In this document: positions 55,455 to 64,000 of the stretch, one piece after another
How positions within the stretch are numbered: the stretch's first letter is position 1
How the letters are laid out: every line of letters starts with the position of its first letter
Source of the DNA: Burkholderiaceae bacterium
Lineage (GTDB): Bacteria > Pseudomonadota > Gammaproteobacteria > Burkholderiales > Burkholderiaceae_E
Assembly: GCA_027493945.1 (NCBI GenBank)
Contig: JAOSJU010000001.1
Span: 1,426,001-1,490,000 of the forward strand
Direction: 5' to 3'
Length of the DNA stretch: 64,000 nucleotides
Notes under the pieces: generated by a model
Told to the model about the DNA's origin: nothing
The model's database searches: none
The model's input: only the letters and a program-made list of their open reading frames with translations
Translations under genes and position numbers: made by a program

Positions 55455-56095
55455 CGGGTGCTCCCCGCCGCACGCCCGATCGCGGCGACCAGCGGCTCGA
55501 GGCGCGCCGACTTCGTCTTCAGCGACGCCTGGTTGACGATCAGCCGCGACGAGATCTGCATGATTTCCTCGACTTCGACCAGGTGGTTGGCACGCAGCGT
55601 GCTGCCGGTGCTCACCGGGTCGACGATGGCGTCGGCCAGCCCGACCAGCGGCGCGAGCTCCATCGAGCCGTAGAGCTTGATCAGGTCGACGTGCACGCCC
55701 TTGGCGGCGAAGTGCTCGCGCGCGACCTGGACATACTTGGTGGCGATGCGCAGCCGCGCGCCCGGGCGCACCGCCTCGGCGTAGCGAAAGCCGGCCGGCG
55801 CCGCCACGGACATCCGGCAGCGCGCGATGCCGAGATCGATCGGCTGGTACAGGCCCTCGCCGCCGTGCTCGAGCAGGACATCCTTGCCGGCCACGCCGAG
55901 GTCGGCGGCGCCGTATTGCACGTAGGTCGGCACGTCGGAGGCGCGCACGATGATCAGCCGCAGGTCGGGGTCGCCCGTGGGCAGGATCAGCGTGCGCGAG
56001 GCACCGATCGAGGCGTCCACCGCGATGCCCGCGGCCGCCAGCAGCGGCAGCGTCTCGTCGAAGATGCGGCCCTTGGACAGGGCTAGCGTAATCAC
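55451..56095 (-). CDS. hisG: ATP phosphoribosyltransferase, short form
   Basis: A 214-residue HisG of the short type, which needs the HisZ regulatory subunit (not in this window). [19 protein letters not shown] is the N terminus; [10 protein letters not shown] and [18 protein letters not shown] (PRPP loop) are conserved. First and committed step of histidine synthesis. Start GTG 56095; the long upstream open frame lies in the repeat region and is not coding. First gene of hisGDCB-HAFIE. Confidence 0.94.
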   Translation of the reverse strand: MITLALSKGRIFDETLPLLAAAGIAVDASIGASRTLILPTGDPDLRLIIVRASDVPTYVQYGAADLGVAGKDVLLEHGGEGLYQPIDLGIARCRMSVAAPAGFRYAEAVRPGARLRIATKYVQVAREHFAAKGVHVDLIKLYGSMELAPLVGLADAIVDPVSTGSTLRANHLVEVEEIMQISSRLIVNQASLKTKSARLEPLVAAIGRAAGSTR

Positions 56096-56222
56096 GTCAG
56101 TGGCTCCAGCGCGCGCGGCGCGTTCTGCGATACGGGATGTTTGCGCGTGCAAAGGCGCGGGCCGTGCGCCGCGGGCGCGCCGGGTGCTTGCCCCCGCTTC
56201 ACGGGGGTGCCCTGCGATGTCA

Positions 56223-56382
56223 GTGCAGTGTGCCCGCCTATGCGACGCCTGTGGGCCGCGCCTTTGCCCGGGTGGCAGCGTTGCGAATCCTCGCCATGCC
56301 GCCCGGCATGGCTGCGGTTCGCGCCTTGCCACCCGGGCAAATCCGCTGGCCCACAAGCGCCGCATAGGCGGGCACACTGCAC
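56223..56382. repeat. 160-bp imperfect palindrome
   Basis: Arms 56223-56244 and 56361-56382 are perfect 22-base complements (outer sequence GTGCAGTGTGCCCGCC). Complementarity continues imperfectly to the centre near 56302 (CATGCCGCCCGGCATG). Confidence 0.75.
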
Positions 56383-56616
56383 CGGCATCACCGGCTGGCG
56401 CGGCGAAACTCGCTGCGCTCGCTGCGCGAGCTCCGCTCGGACAGTCGCCGCGAGAATGATGAACGATGCGCGCTGCGCGCGCCGCCGGTGCCGCTGCGCT
56501 TCTCGGCTGCGCACAAGGCGCGCGCGCGGCGCACGGCCCGCGCCTTTGCCGGCACCGTCGTGGTGTTCGTGGGCAACAGCCCCGTCTTCGGTCCGATTGC
56601 CACTGACGCTGCCAGA

Positions 56617-57021
56617 GCGGCCGTCGGTAGCCGGACGGGGCGCCGCGCCCGAGGCGAACGGGTTGGGCGGCGCGCCTGCGCCGGGGCGCTCGGGCCAGGG
56701 GCGGCGCGCGCGCTGGGCCAGTCGGGGCGATTTCGGCGGCGCCGAGCAGCGCAGCCTCGGGGTCGGCGCGCGAAGCGCACTTCGTACTTCTGACTTGCGG
56801 CGCCCTGTCTGAGCGGAGCTCGCGCAGCGAGCGCAGCGAGTTGCGCCGCACGACCCCGGGGCGAGCAGCGGAGGGGAGTCGGTGCGAAGCGCCGACCGCC
56901 GCCGCCATCGCCCCGACTGGCCCAGCGCGCGCGCCGCCCCTCGCCCGAGCGCCCCGGCGCAGGCGCGCCGCCCAACCCGTTCGCCTCGGGCGCGGCGCCC
57001 CGTCCGGCTACCGACGGCCGC
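56617..57021. repeat. Long inverted repeat with 115-bp arms
   Basis: 56617-56731 and 56907-57021 are reverse complements with one mismatch (GGGCCAGGG against GGGCGAGGG). They enclose a 175-base spacer that itself contains one arm of another inverted repeat. Confidence 0.8.
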
Positions 57022-57046
57022 GACGCGCAAGCATCCGCAGGTCATC

Positions 57047-58613
<1,567 letters not shown>

Positions 58614-58674
58614 GGCGCAATCCGGGCGGAACGATGTCGGTTGGAGGATGGATCGGGTGCCGCGACGGGCGGCG

Positions 58675-59469
58675 TCAGTGCCGCAGCCGGTAGCCGCTCG
58701 CCAGCAGCCGCAGCGCGATCGCGCTGACCGCAGCCAGCGTGGCGGCAACGACCACGAAGCTGGTCGCCGGCGGCACGTCGGAGGCTCCGAAGAAGCCGTA
58801 GCGGAAGCCGTCGACCATGTAGAAGAACGGGTTCAGGTGCGACAGCGTCTGCCAGAAACCGGGCAGCGACTTCACCGAATAGAACACGCCGGACAGGAAC
58901 GTGAGCGGCATGATGATGAAGTTCTGGAAGGCCGCGATCTGGTCGAACTTCTCGGCCCAGATCCCCACGATCAGGCCCATTGTACCGAGAATCGCGCTGC
59001 CCAGCAGCGCGAAGAGCAGGATCCAGCCCGGGGCGGCGAACGAGAGATTGGCGAACCAGGCGGTGACGAAGAACACGCCGGCGCCCACCGCCATGCCGCG
59101 CAGCATCGACGCGAGCACGTAGGCGGCGTACATCTCGCGGTGCGACAGCGGCGCGAGCAGCAGGAACACGATGTTGCCGGTGATCTTGCTCTGGATCAGC
59201 GACGACGAGCTGTTGGCGAACGCGTTCTGCAGCACCGACATCATCACCAGGCCGGGCAGCAGGAACGAGGTGTAGGACACCCCTTCGAAGACCTGCACCC
59301 GGTCCTCGAGCACGTGCGAGAAGATCACCAGGTACAGCATCGCGGTGAGCACCGGCGCGGCAACCGTCTGCACGCCCACCTTGGCGAAGCGCAGGATCTC
59401 CTTGTGCAGCAGCGTCGCGAAACCCTGCATCGAGAACGAGCCGGCGGCGCCGCCGCGAGCGGAATCCAT
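58675..59469 (-). CDS. ABC-2 type exporter permease (YadH-like)
   Basis: A 264-residue, six-helix ABC2_membrane protein: GFATLLHKEILRFAKVGVQT at the N terminus, LLPGLVMMSVLQNAFANSSS and FLSGVFYSVKSLPGFWQTLS. It pairs with the ATPase whose stop abuts its start. Cargo unknown. The position between mla and bolA-murA is conserved in betaproteobacteria. Confidence 0.92.
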   Translation of the reverse strand: MDSARGGAAGSFSMQGFATLLHKEILRFAKVGVQTVAAPVLTAMLYLVIFSHVLEDRVQVFEGVSYTSFLLPGLVMMSVLQNAFANSSSSLIQSKITGNIVFLLLAPLSHREMYAAYVLASMLRGMAVGAGVFFVTAWFANLSFAAPGWILLFALLGSAILGTMGLIVGIWAEKFDQIAAFQNFIIMPLTFLSGVFYSVKSLPGFWQTLSHLNPFFYMVDGFRYGFFGASDVPPATSFVVVAATLAAVSAIALRLLASGYRLRH

Positions 59470-60408
59470 TCAGCGCGTCTCCTTCATCACGCGAACGAAG
59501 ACGTCTTCGAGGTCGGTGCGCGCGAGCTCCATCTCCTCGATGCGGCAGCCCGCCTCGCGCAGCGCCGCGAGGATCGCCTCGACCTCGCCGACGTCGTCGA
59601 CGCGCAGGCTGACCCTGGCACCGCCCGCGGCCTGCTGCGGCGCGGGCGCCGCCGCCCCGGGCTCCATGATGCGCAGCGGCTCGAGCGCCGCCGGCAGCGG
59701 CGCGCCGGCCAGCCGCAGCTGCAGGCGCCCGGACGCGAAGCGGCGCAGCAGCGCGCTGGTGCGGTCGAGCGCCACCACCGCGCCGTTCTTCAGCATCGCG
59801 ATGCGGTCGCACAGCTCCTGCGCCTCTTCCAGATAGTGCGTGGTGAGCACGATCGTGTGCCCGTCGGCATTGAGCCGGCGGATGAACTGCCACAGCGTCT
59901 GGCGCAGCTCGACGTCGACACCCGCGGTCGGTTCGTCGAGCACGATCACCGGCGGCCGGTGGACCAGTGCCTGCGCGACCAGCACGCGGCGCTTCATGCC
60001 GCCGGAGAGCGCGCGCATGTTCACGTCGGCCTTCGATGCGAGATCGAGGTTGGCGAGCACCTCGTCGATCCAGTCGTCGTTGCGCCGGATCCCGTAGTAG
60101 CCCGAAGTGATGCGCAGCGTCTCGCGCACGGTGAAGAAAGGGTCGAAGACCAGCTCCTGCGGCACCACGCCGAGTGCGCGCCGCGCGGCGCGAAACTCGC
60201 GCACCACGTCGTGGCCCATCACCGAGGCTTCGCCCGAACTGGCGCGCACGAGTCCGGCGACGATCGAAATCAGCGTGGTCTTTCCCGCCCCGTTGGGGCC
60301 GAGCAGCCCGAAGAACTCGCCCTCGTCGATCGACAGCGAAACGCCGCGCAGCGCCTCGAAGCTGCCGTAGCGCTTGGCCACGGAGCGCGCCTCGATCGCC
60401 GCGGTCAT
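59470..60408 (-). CDS. ABC-2 type exporter ATP-binding protein (YadG-like)
   Basis: A 312-residue ATPase: LLGPNGAGKTTLISIVAG (Walker A), LSGGMKRRVLVAQAL (signature), VIVLDEPTAGVD (Walker B), TTHYLEEA (switch His). A C-terminal extension of about 80 residues follows, as in other drug/lipid exporters. ATG 60408 overlaps the mlaB stop by 4 bases (ATGA). The cargo is unknown. Confidence 0.93.
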   Translation of the reverse strand: MTAAIEARSVAKRYGSFEALRGVSLSIDEGEFFGLLGPNGAGKTTLISIVAGLVRASSGEASVMGHDVVREFRAARRALGVVPQELVFDPFFTVRETLRITSGYYGIRRNDDWIDEVLANLDLASKADVNMRALSGGMKRRVLVAQALVHRPPVIVLDEPTAGVDVELRQTLWQFIRRLNADGHTIVLTTHYLEEAQELCDRIAMLKNGAVVALDRTSALLRRFASGRLQLRLAGAPLPAALEPLRIMEPGAAAPAPQQAAGGARVSLRVDDVGEVEAILAALREAGCRIEEMELARTDLEDVFVRVMKETR

Positions 60409-60788
60409 GGTGCGGTTCGGGTGGCTGCGCCGTGGCCGGCGCCCGCATCCGCGTTGCCGGCATGCGCGCTGCCCGCGCCGAACAGCAGGCTCTCGACGCC
60501 GTACAGGCCGCACAGCTTGCGCAGGTTGTCCGATGCGCCGACGAACTCGCAGCGGCGCCCGCTGGCCGACGCGCGGCGCGACAACTCGAGCAGCACGCCG
60601 ACCAGCGACGAGTCGAAGTGCAGGCACGCCGAAAGGTCGAACGCGGGCCGTTCGTCGGCGAGGCTCGGCATCGCCTGCTCCAGCACGGTGTTCGCGCCGG
60701 CGAAGGTGACCTCGGCCGGCAGCGCGAACGCGCCGGCTGCAGGCACGCCGGCTGCAGGCTGCACGGCGACGGTTCGGGCTTCGCTCAC
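60405..60788 (-). CDS. mlaB: STAS-domain protein MlaB of the Mla phospholipid transporter
   Basis: A 127-residue STAS protein: FALPAEVTFAGANTVLEQAM, then FDLSACLHFDSSLVGVLLEL with the conserved DSS, and a C-terminal Ala-rich tail. It stabilises the MlaFE ABC unit in the cytoplasm. The GTG start at 60788 overlaps the mlaC stop (GTGA). Confidence 0.88.
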   Translation of the reverse strand: MSEARTVAVQPAAGVPAAGAFALPAEVTFAGANTVLEQAMPSLADERPAFDLSACLHFDSSLVGVLLELSRRASASGRRCEFVGASDNLRKLCGLYGVESLLFGAGSAHAGNADAGAGHGAATRTAP

Positions 60789-61414
60789 GTCTTGCCGTTC
60801 GCCGCGGGCTTCCTGTTCTTCTCGCTCAGGCTGCGGATCAGGCCCTCGATGCCTCCGGCGCTGACCTCCTGGGCGAACTGCGTGCGATAGGTTTCGACCA
60901 GCCACACGCCGAGCACGTTGACGTCGTAGATCTTCCAGCCGTCGGCGACCTTCGACATCCGGTAGTCGAGCTGGATCGGCTCGCCGCGGGGCTGGACGAC
61001 CTCGCTGCGCACGATCACGTCGGTGTCCTGCGGGTTGGCGCGCAGCGGCCGCATCCGCACCTTCTGGTCGGCCACCGACGAAAGGGCGCCGGCGTAAGTG
61101 CGGATCAGCAGCGCGCGGAACTCGTCCATCAGCTGCTTTTGCTGCTCCGGCGTCGCGGCACGCCAGTTGCGGCCGACGGACAACGCGGTCATGCGCCTGA
61201 AGTCGACGTGCGGCATCACGGTGTTGTCCACCAGGTCGTCGAGCTTCTTCCGGTCGCCCGCCTGCAGGGCCGCATCCGCCTTGATGCGGTCGAGAATCTC
61301 GTTGCTCAGCCGTTCGATCAGCTTGTCGGGCGACTCTGCCGCCGAGGCCGCGACAGTGACCGCGGGCACGGCGAGCAGCAGCCACAGGAAAAACGAAAGC
61401 AGTTTCTTCATCAT
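60785..61414 (-). CDS. mlaC: Periplasmic phospholipid-binding protein MlaC
   Basis: A 209-residue Tol_Tol_Ttg2 protein. The signal peptide ends near AASA at about residue 26. VDNTVMPHVDFRRMTALSVG, FRALLIRTYAGAL and YDVNVLGVWLVETYRTQFA are family marks. It shuttles phospholipids between the outer-membrane MlaA and inner-membrane MlaFEDB. Lies 3 bases after mlaA. Confidence 0.94.
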   Translation of the reverse strand: MMKKLLSFFLWLLLAVPAVTVAASAAESPDKLIERLSNEILDRIKADAALQAGDRKKLDDLVDNTVMPHVDFRRMTALSVGRNWRAATPEQQKQLMDEFRALLIRTYAGALSSVADQKVRMRPLRANPQDTDVIVRSEVVQPRGEPIQLDYRMSKVADGWKIYDVNVLGVWLVETYRTQFAQEVSAGGIEGLIRSLSEKNRKPAANGKT

Positions 61415-61417
61415 CGG

Positions 61418-62302
61418 TTACCGTCGGTTCGGGGGTGCGGATGCCGGCGCAGTCGCTGGTGCAGTCGCTGGTGCAGTCGCTGGTGCAGTCGCTGGTGCAG
61501 TCGCCGGTGCAGTCGCCGGCGCAGTCGCCGGTGCAGTTGCCGGCGCAGCGCCGGGTGCGCCGGGCGCCTCGGGGTCGTCCGCCTCGTCGTAGGCCGGCAC
61601 CGCTTCCTCGGGCGGATTGCCGTCGTAGACCTGATTGCGCCGGCGCTGCAGGTAGCCGTCGCGAATGAACGAATAGCGGTCGAGGGCCGCGCCTTCGACC
61701 AGGCGCTGGGCGCGCAGCAACTGCGCGCGATCGCCGACCGTGCGCAGCACGATCGCGCTGTTGCGCTGCCCGTTGGAGTCGATCGCCAGCACCAGGTCGC
61801 CCTGGTAGTCGACGAAGCGCCCAGGCGCGTCGCGCAGGCTGGAGGGCCCGAGCAGCGGCAGCACCGGGTACGGCCCCGCGGGCAGTCCCCAGCGGCCCAG
61901 CGTCTGGCCGAAGTCCTCGTGGTGCTTCTCGAAGCCGGCCGGCGTGGCGATGTCGCCCAGGCCGGCGAAGCCGAGCGTCGAGTTGAGCACGAAGCGCGAC
62001 AGGTCGGATGCCGCTTCGGCCGGCTTGCCCTGCAGCAACTGGTTCGCGGCGGTCCACAGATCGGCGAGGTTTCCGAACACGTTGCCGACCACCATGCGCA
62101 GGTTCTCGGGAAGGTAGTCGTGGTAGCGCCGGGCCACCGGCTCGAGCACCGTCCGGTCGATCGCGTCGTTGAATTCGAACACTGCCCGGTTCAAAGGTTC
62201 GAGCGGATCGCGCGCGGCCGCCGGGCTGCCGACGGTGGCGCAGCCGCCCAGCAGCGACGCGGCCGCGAGCCACGCGATGGCGGCCAGCCTCGCCACCTTC
62301 AC
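61418..62302 (-). CDS. mlaA: Outer-membrane lipoprotein MlaA (VacJ) with a repetitive C-terminal tail
   Basis: A 294-residue lipoprotein: signal with lipobox LLGGC near residue 21, then DPLEPLNRAVFEFNDAIDR and FGQTLGRWGLPAGPYPVLPL, both typical of VacJ. It draws misplaced phospholipid from the outer leaflet. The last ~45 residues are about eight APAT repeats encoded by the 12-bp tandem repeat at 61449-61544. In this lineage mlaA lies inside the mla operon between mlaD and mlaC. Confidence 0.94.
   Translation of the reverse strand: MKVARLAAIAWLAAASLLGGCATVGSPAAARDPLEPLNRAVFEFNDAIDRTVLEPVARRYHDYLPENLRMVVGNVFGNLADLWTAANQLLQGKPAEAASDLSRFVLNSTLGFAGLGDIATPAGFEKHHEDFGQTLGRWGLPAGPYPVLPLLGPSSLRDAPGRFVDYQGDLVLAIDSNGQRNSAIVLRTVGDRAQLLRAQRLVEGAALDRYSFIRDGYLQRRRNQVYDGNPPEEAVPAYDEADDPEAPGAPGAAPATAPATAPATAPATAPATAPATAPATAPATAPASAPPNRR
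61449..61544. repeat. Eight copies of a 12-bp tandem repeat in mlaA
   Basis: Units GCAGTCGCTGGT (four identical) then four variants, in phase with the mlaA frame, encoding APAT. Length changes would add or remove whole repeats without a frameshift. Confidence 0.85.
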
Positions 62303-62769
62303 TTGCCGCCTCCCTCGGCGGCCTTGCCGTAGAGGAGTTGGCCGACGAGGTTCTCGAGCACGACCGCCGACTGCGTCATCGCGATGCGATCGCCGCCCGC
62401 CAGCATCTCGCTGTCGCCGCCCGGCTCGAGCCCGATGTACTGCTCGCCGAGCAGCCCCGAAGTGAGGATCTTCGCCGACGAATCCTTCGGGAACCGGTAG
62501 CGCTGGTCGAGCGCCAGCACCACCTCGGCCTGGTAGCTCTGGTCGTCGAAGCGGATCGCGGCGACGCGGCCGACCACGACCCCGGCGCTGCGCACCGCGG
62601 CGCGCGGCTTCAGCCCGCCGATGTTGTCGAAGCGCGCGAGCGTTTCGTAGGTGGGGCCCAGGCCCACCGCGCTGCTCATGTTGCCCGCGCGCAGCGCCAG
62701 GAAGACCAGCGCGCCGAAGCCGAGCAGCACGAACAGCCCGACCAGCAGGTCGACTCCCGTGCGTTTCAT
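62299..62769 (-). CDS. mlaD: MCE-domain protein MlaD
   Basis: A 156-residue protein: N-terminal membrane helix (DLLVGLFVLLGFGALVFLAL), then an MCE domain with FDNIGGLKPRAAVRSAGVVV and ILTSGLLGEQYIGLEPGGD. Hexameric MlaD receives lipid from or passes it to MlaC. The stop overlaps the mlaA start (ATGA). Confidence 0.94.
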   Translation of the reverse strand: MKRTGVDLLVGLFVLLGFGALVFLALRAGNMSSAVGLGPTYETLARFDNIGGLKPRAAVRSAGVVVGRVAAIRFDDQSYQAEVVLALDQRYRFPKDSSAKILTSGLLGEQYIGLEPGGDSEMLAGGDRIAMTQSAVVLENLVGQLLYGKAAEGGGK

Positions 62770-62812
62770 CGAAAGTTCTCCATGTGCATGTTCCGGTCGC
62801 GACGGCGTGCGC

Positions 62813-63592
62813 TCAGTCGGTGCTGAACATCAGCGCGGTCATGATGAAGTCGAGGCCGAGGATCGCCAGCGAGGCCGCCACCACCGTCGTGGTGGTGGCC
62901 CGCGCAACCCCTTCGGGCGTGGGTTGCGCGTTGTAGCCGACGAACAGCGCGACGTACGCCACGGTGAAGCCGAACACCACGCTCTTCACCACGCCGTTGC
63001 CGACGTCGTCGAGCCAGTCGACGCCGCCCTGCATCTGCCCCCAGAACGATCCGGCGTCGACGCCGATCATCACGACGCCGACGAGGTAGCCGCCGAGCAC
63101 GCCGAGCGCCGAGAACAGTGCCGCAAGCAAGGGCATCGAGAGCACCGCAGCCGCGAAGCGCGGCGCGAGCACCCTCGACACCGGGTCGACCGCCATCATT
63201 TCCATCGCGTCGATCTGCTCGCCGGCCTTCATCAGCCCGACCTCGGCAGTGAGCGAAGTGCCCGCCCGGCCCGCGAACAGCAGCGCAGTGACCACCGGCC
63301 CCAGCTCGCGCACCAGCGACAGCGTGACCAGTACGCCGAGCGCCTCCTCGGAGCCGTAGCGGCGCAGCGTGTAGTAGCCCTGCAGGCCGAGCACGAAACC
63401 GATCAGCAGCCCGGAGACGAGAATGATCGACAACGAGTAGTTGCCGATGAAGTGCACCTGGTCGACGACCAGCCGCGGCCGGCGCAGCGACCCCATGGCC
63501 AGCCAGCACAGGTGAACGAAGAAGCGCGCGCCCTTGCCGACCGAGGCGACGAACCCGGCCAGCCATTGCAGCGGAAGCAGCAGCGCGCGCAT
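62813..63592 (-). CDS. mlaE: Mla phospholipid ABC transporter permease MlaE
   Basis: A 259-residue MlaE/YrbE permease: [40 protein letters not shown] (the signature loop) and [20 protein letters not shown]. The ATG at 63592 overlaps the mlaF stop (ATGA). Forms the inner-membrane unit with MlaF, MlaD and MlaB. Confidence 0.95.
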   Translation of the reverse strand: MRALLLPLQWLAGFVASVGKGARFFVHLCWLAMGSLRRPRLVVDQVHFIGNYSLSIILVSGLLIGFVLGLQGYYTLRRYGSEEALGVLVTLSLVRELGPVVTALLFAGRAGTSLTAEVGLMKAGEQIDAMEMMAVDPVSRVLAPRFAAAVLSMPLLAALFSALGVLGGYLVGVVMIGVDAGSFWGQMQGGVDWLDDVGNGVVKSVVFGFTVAYVALFVGYNAQPTPEGVARATTTTVVAASLAILGLDFIMTALMFSTD

Positions 63593-64000
63593 CAGGCCCC
63601 CAGGCCGAGTTCGTCGGCGAGCGGTCTGGCCTGGAAATGGAAGGCGATCGGCCCGTCGATGTCGCCGTCGAGGAACTGGCGGACGTTCGGATCGTCCGAG
63701 GCCTTCATCGCGTCGGGCGTGCCGTGCGCGGCAATGTGGCCGCCGGCGAGCAGGTACACGTGGTCGGCAATCGCGAAGGCGTCCTTGATGTCGTGCGAGA
63801 CCACGATCGACGCGCAACCGAGCGCGTCGTTGAGCCGGCGGATGAGTTGCGCGACGGTGGCGAGCGCGACCGGATCGAGGCCCGCGAACGGTTCGTCGTA
63901 CATGATCAGCGGCGGGTCGAGCGATATCGCCCGCGCCAGCGCGACGCGCCGCGCCATGCCGCCCGAGAGTTCGGAGGTCTGGAACTGCGCCGCACCGCGC
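63592..64000 (-). CDS. mlaF: Mla phospholipid ABC transporter ATPase MlaF (5' end outside window)
   Basis: C-terminal ~135 residues only. The ABC signature [14 protein letters not shown], Walker [14 protein letters not shown] and switch [13 protein letters not shown] are present; Walker A lies beyond the window edge. The frame is open to the edge. First visible gene of mlaFEDACB. Confidence 0.93.
   Translation of the reverse strand, partial: RGAAQFQTSELSGGMARRVALARAISLDPPLIMYDEPFAGLDPVALATVAQLIRRLNDALGCASIVVSHDIKDAFAIADHVYLLAGGHIAAHGTPDAMKASDDPNVRQFLDGDIDGPIAFHFQARPLADELGLGA

Larger units (their letters stand above)
56096..57046. other. 951-bp hisG-murA intergenic region filled with nested inverted repeats
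   Basis: No gene is credible here. Open frames on both strands encode Arg/Ala/Gly-rich, low-complexity sequence and arise because the DNA is GC-rich and self-complementary. At least four inverted-repeat pairs are visible: 56149-56173 with 56525-56549, 56223-56244 with 56361-56382, about 56402-56445 with 56804-56850, and 56617-56731 with 56907-57021. The region separates hisG from murA, which are usually adjacent in betaproteobacteria, so it may be inserted repeat DNA. Confidence 0.75.

Noticed and set aside
56092-57045. 317-residue Arg/Gly-rich open frame upstream of hisG, and similar frames on the other strand
   Set aside because: Lies in inverted-repeat DNA; the sequence is low complexity and self-complementary, so open frames appear on both strands by composition.
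61449-61544. Possible CRISPR array
   Set aside because: Direct 12-bp repeats without spacers, in frame inside mlaA; it is a coding tandem repeat. No CRISPR or cas genes were seen elsewhere.

Overview
The window is high-GC proteobacterial DNA, most likely from a member of the Burkholderiales (Betaproteobacteria). The best evidence is the right part: petABC-sspA-sspB, tatABC-hinT-hisEIFAH-hisBCDG, and murA-bolA-ABC exporter-mlaBCADEF all run on the minus strand in the order typical of that group. Several stand-alone or clustered tripartite tricarboxylate (TctC/Bug) binding proteins point the same way.

Layout. (1) 1-10.4 kb, minus strand: a catabolic cluster with an aldehyde dehydrogenase (cut by the window edge), both subunits of an N,N-dimethylformamidase-like amidohydrolase, a thiamine-diphosphate enzyme and a complete Dpp/Opp-type ABC importer, with a divergent MocR regulator. 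(2) 12.1-17.8 kb: three insertion sequences (IS630, IS110 and IS1182 families) around one enolase-superfamily gene. (3) 17.8-23.9 kb: a GntR/UTRA regulator divergent from suyA-suyB-slcC-comC-(ornithine cyclodeaminase family)-TauE-like exporter. This reads as a 3-sulfolactate desulfonation cluster giving pyruvate and sulfite. (4) 29.8-24.0 kb, minus strand: an operon encoding a succinate dehydrogenase/fumarate reductase-like complex, a two-subunit class I fumarase-type hydratase and a TctC protein. (5) 38.6-29.9 kb, minus strand: a second operon with a 47-residue membrane peptide, an enolase-superfamily enzyme, the B12-dependent glutamate mutase set glmS-glmL-glmE, a quinone-oxidoreductase-like enzyme and a tctCBA transporter, divergent from a LysR regulator. 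A near-identical 21-bp palindromic motif lies in front of operons 4 and 5, suggesting one LysR regulon for branched-dicarboxylate or methylaspartate-type metabolism. (6) tRNA-Thr(TGT) at 39.7 kb separates this accessory half from (7) the conserved core block, 39.8-64 kb.

Quality warning. At least 18 single-base indels interrupt or locally shift reading frames, including in genes that should be intact (petA, petB, sspA, sspB, tatB, hisE, hisI). Many fall in G/C homopolymers, so they look like uncorrected sequencing errors. Frameshifted genes are annotated across their whole span. Non-coding regions of note are the 0.95-kb hisG-murA gap, which is packed with inverted repeats, and a 0.17-kb MITE-like element beside petC.
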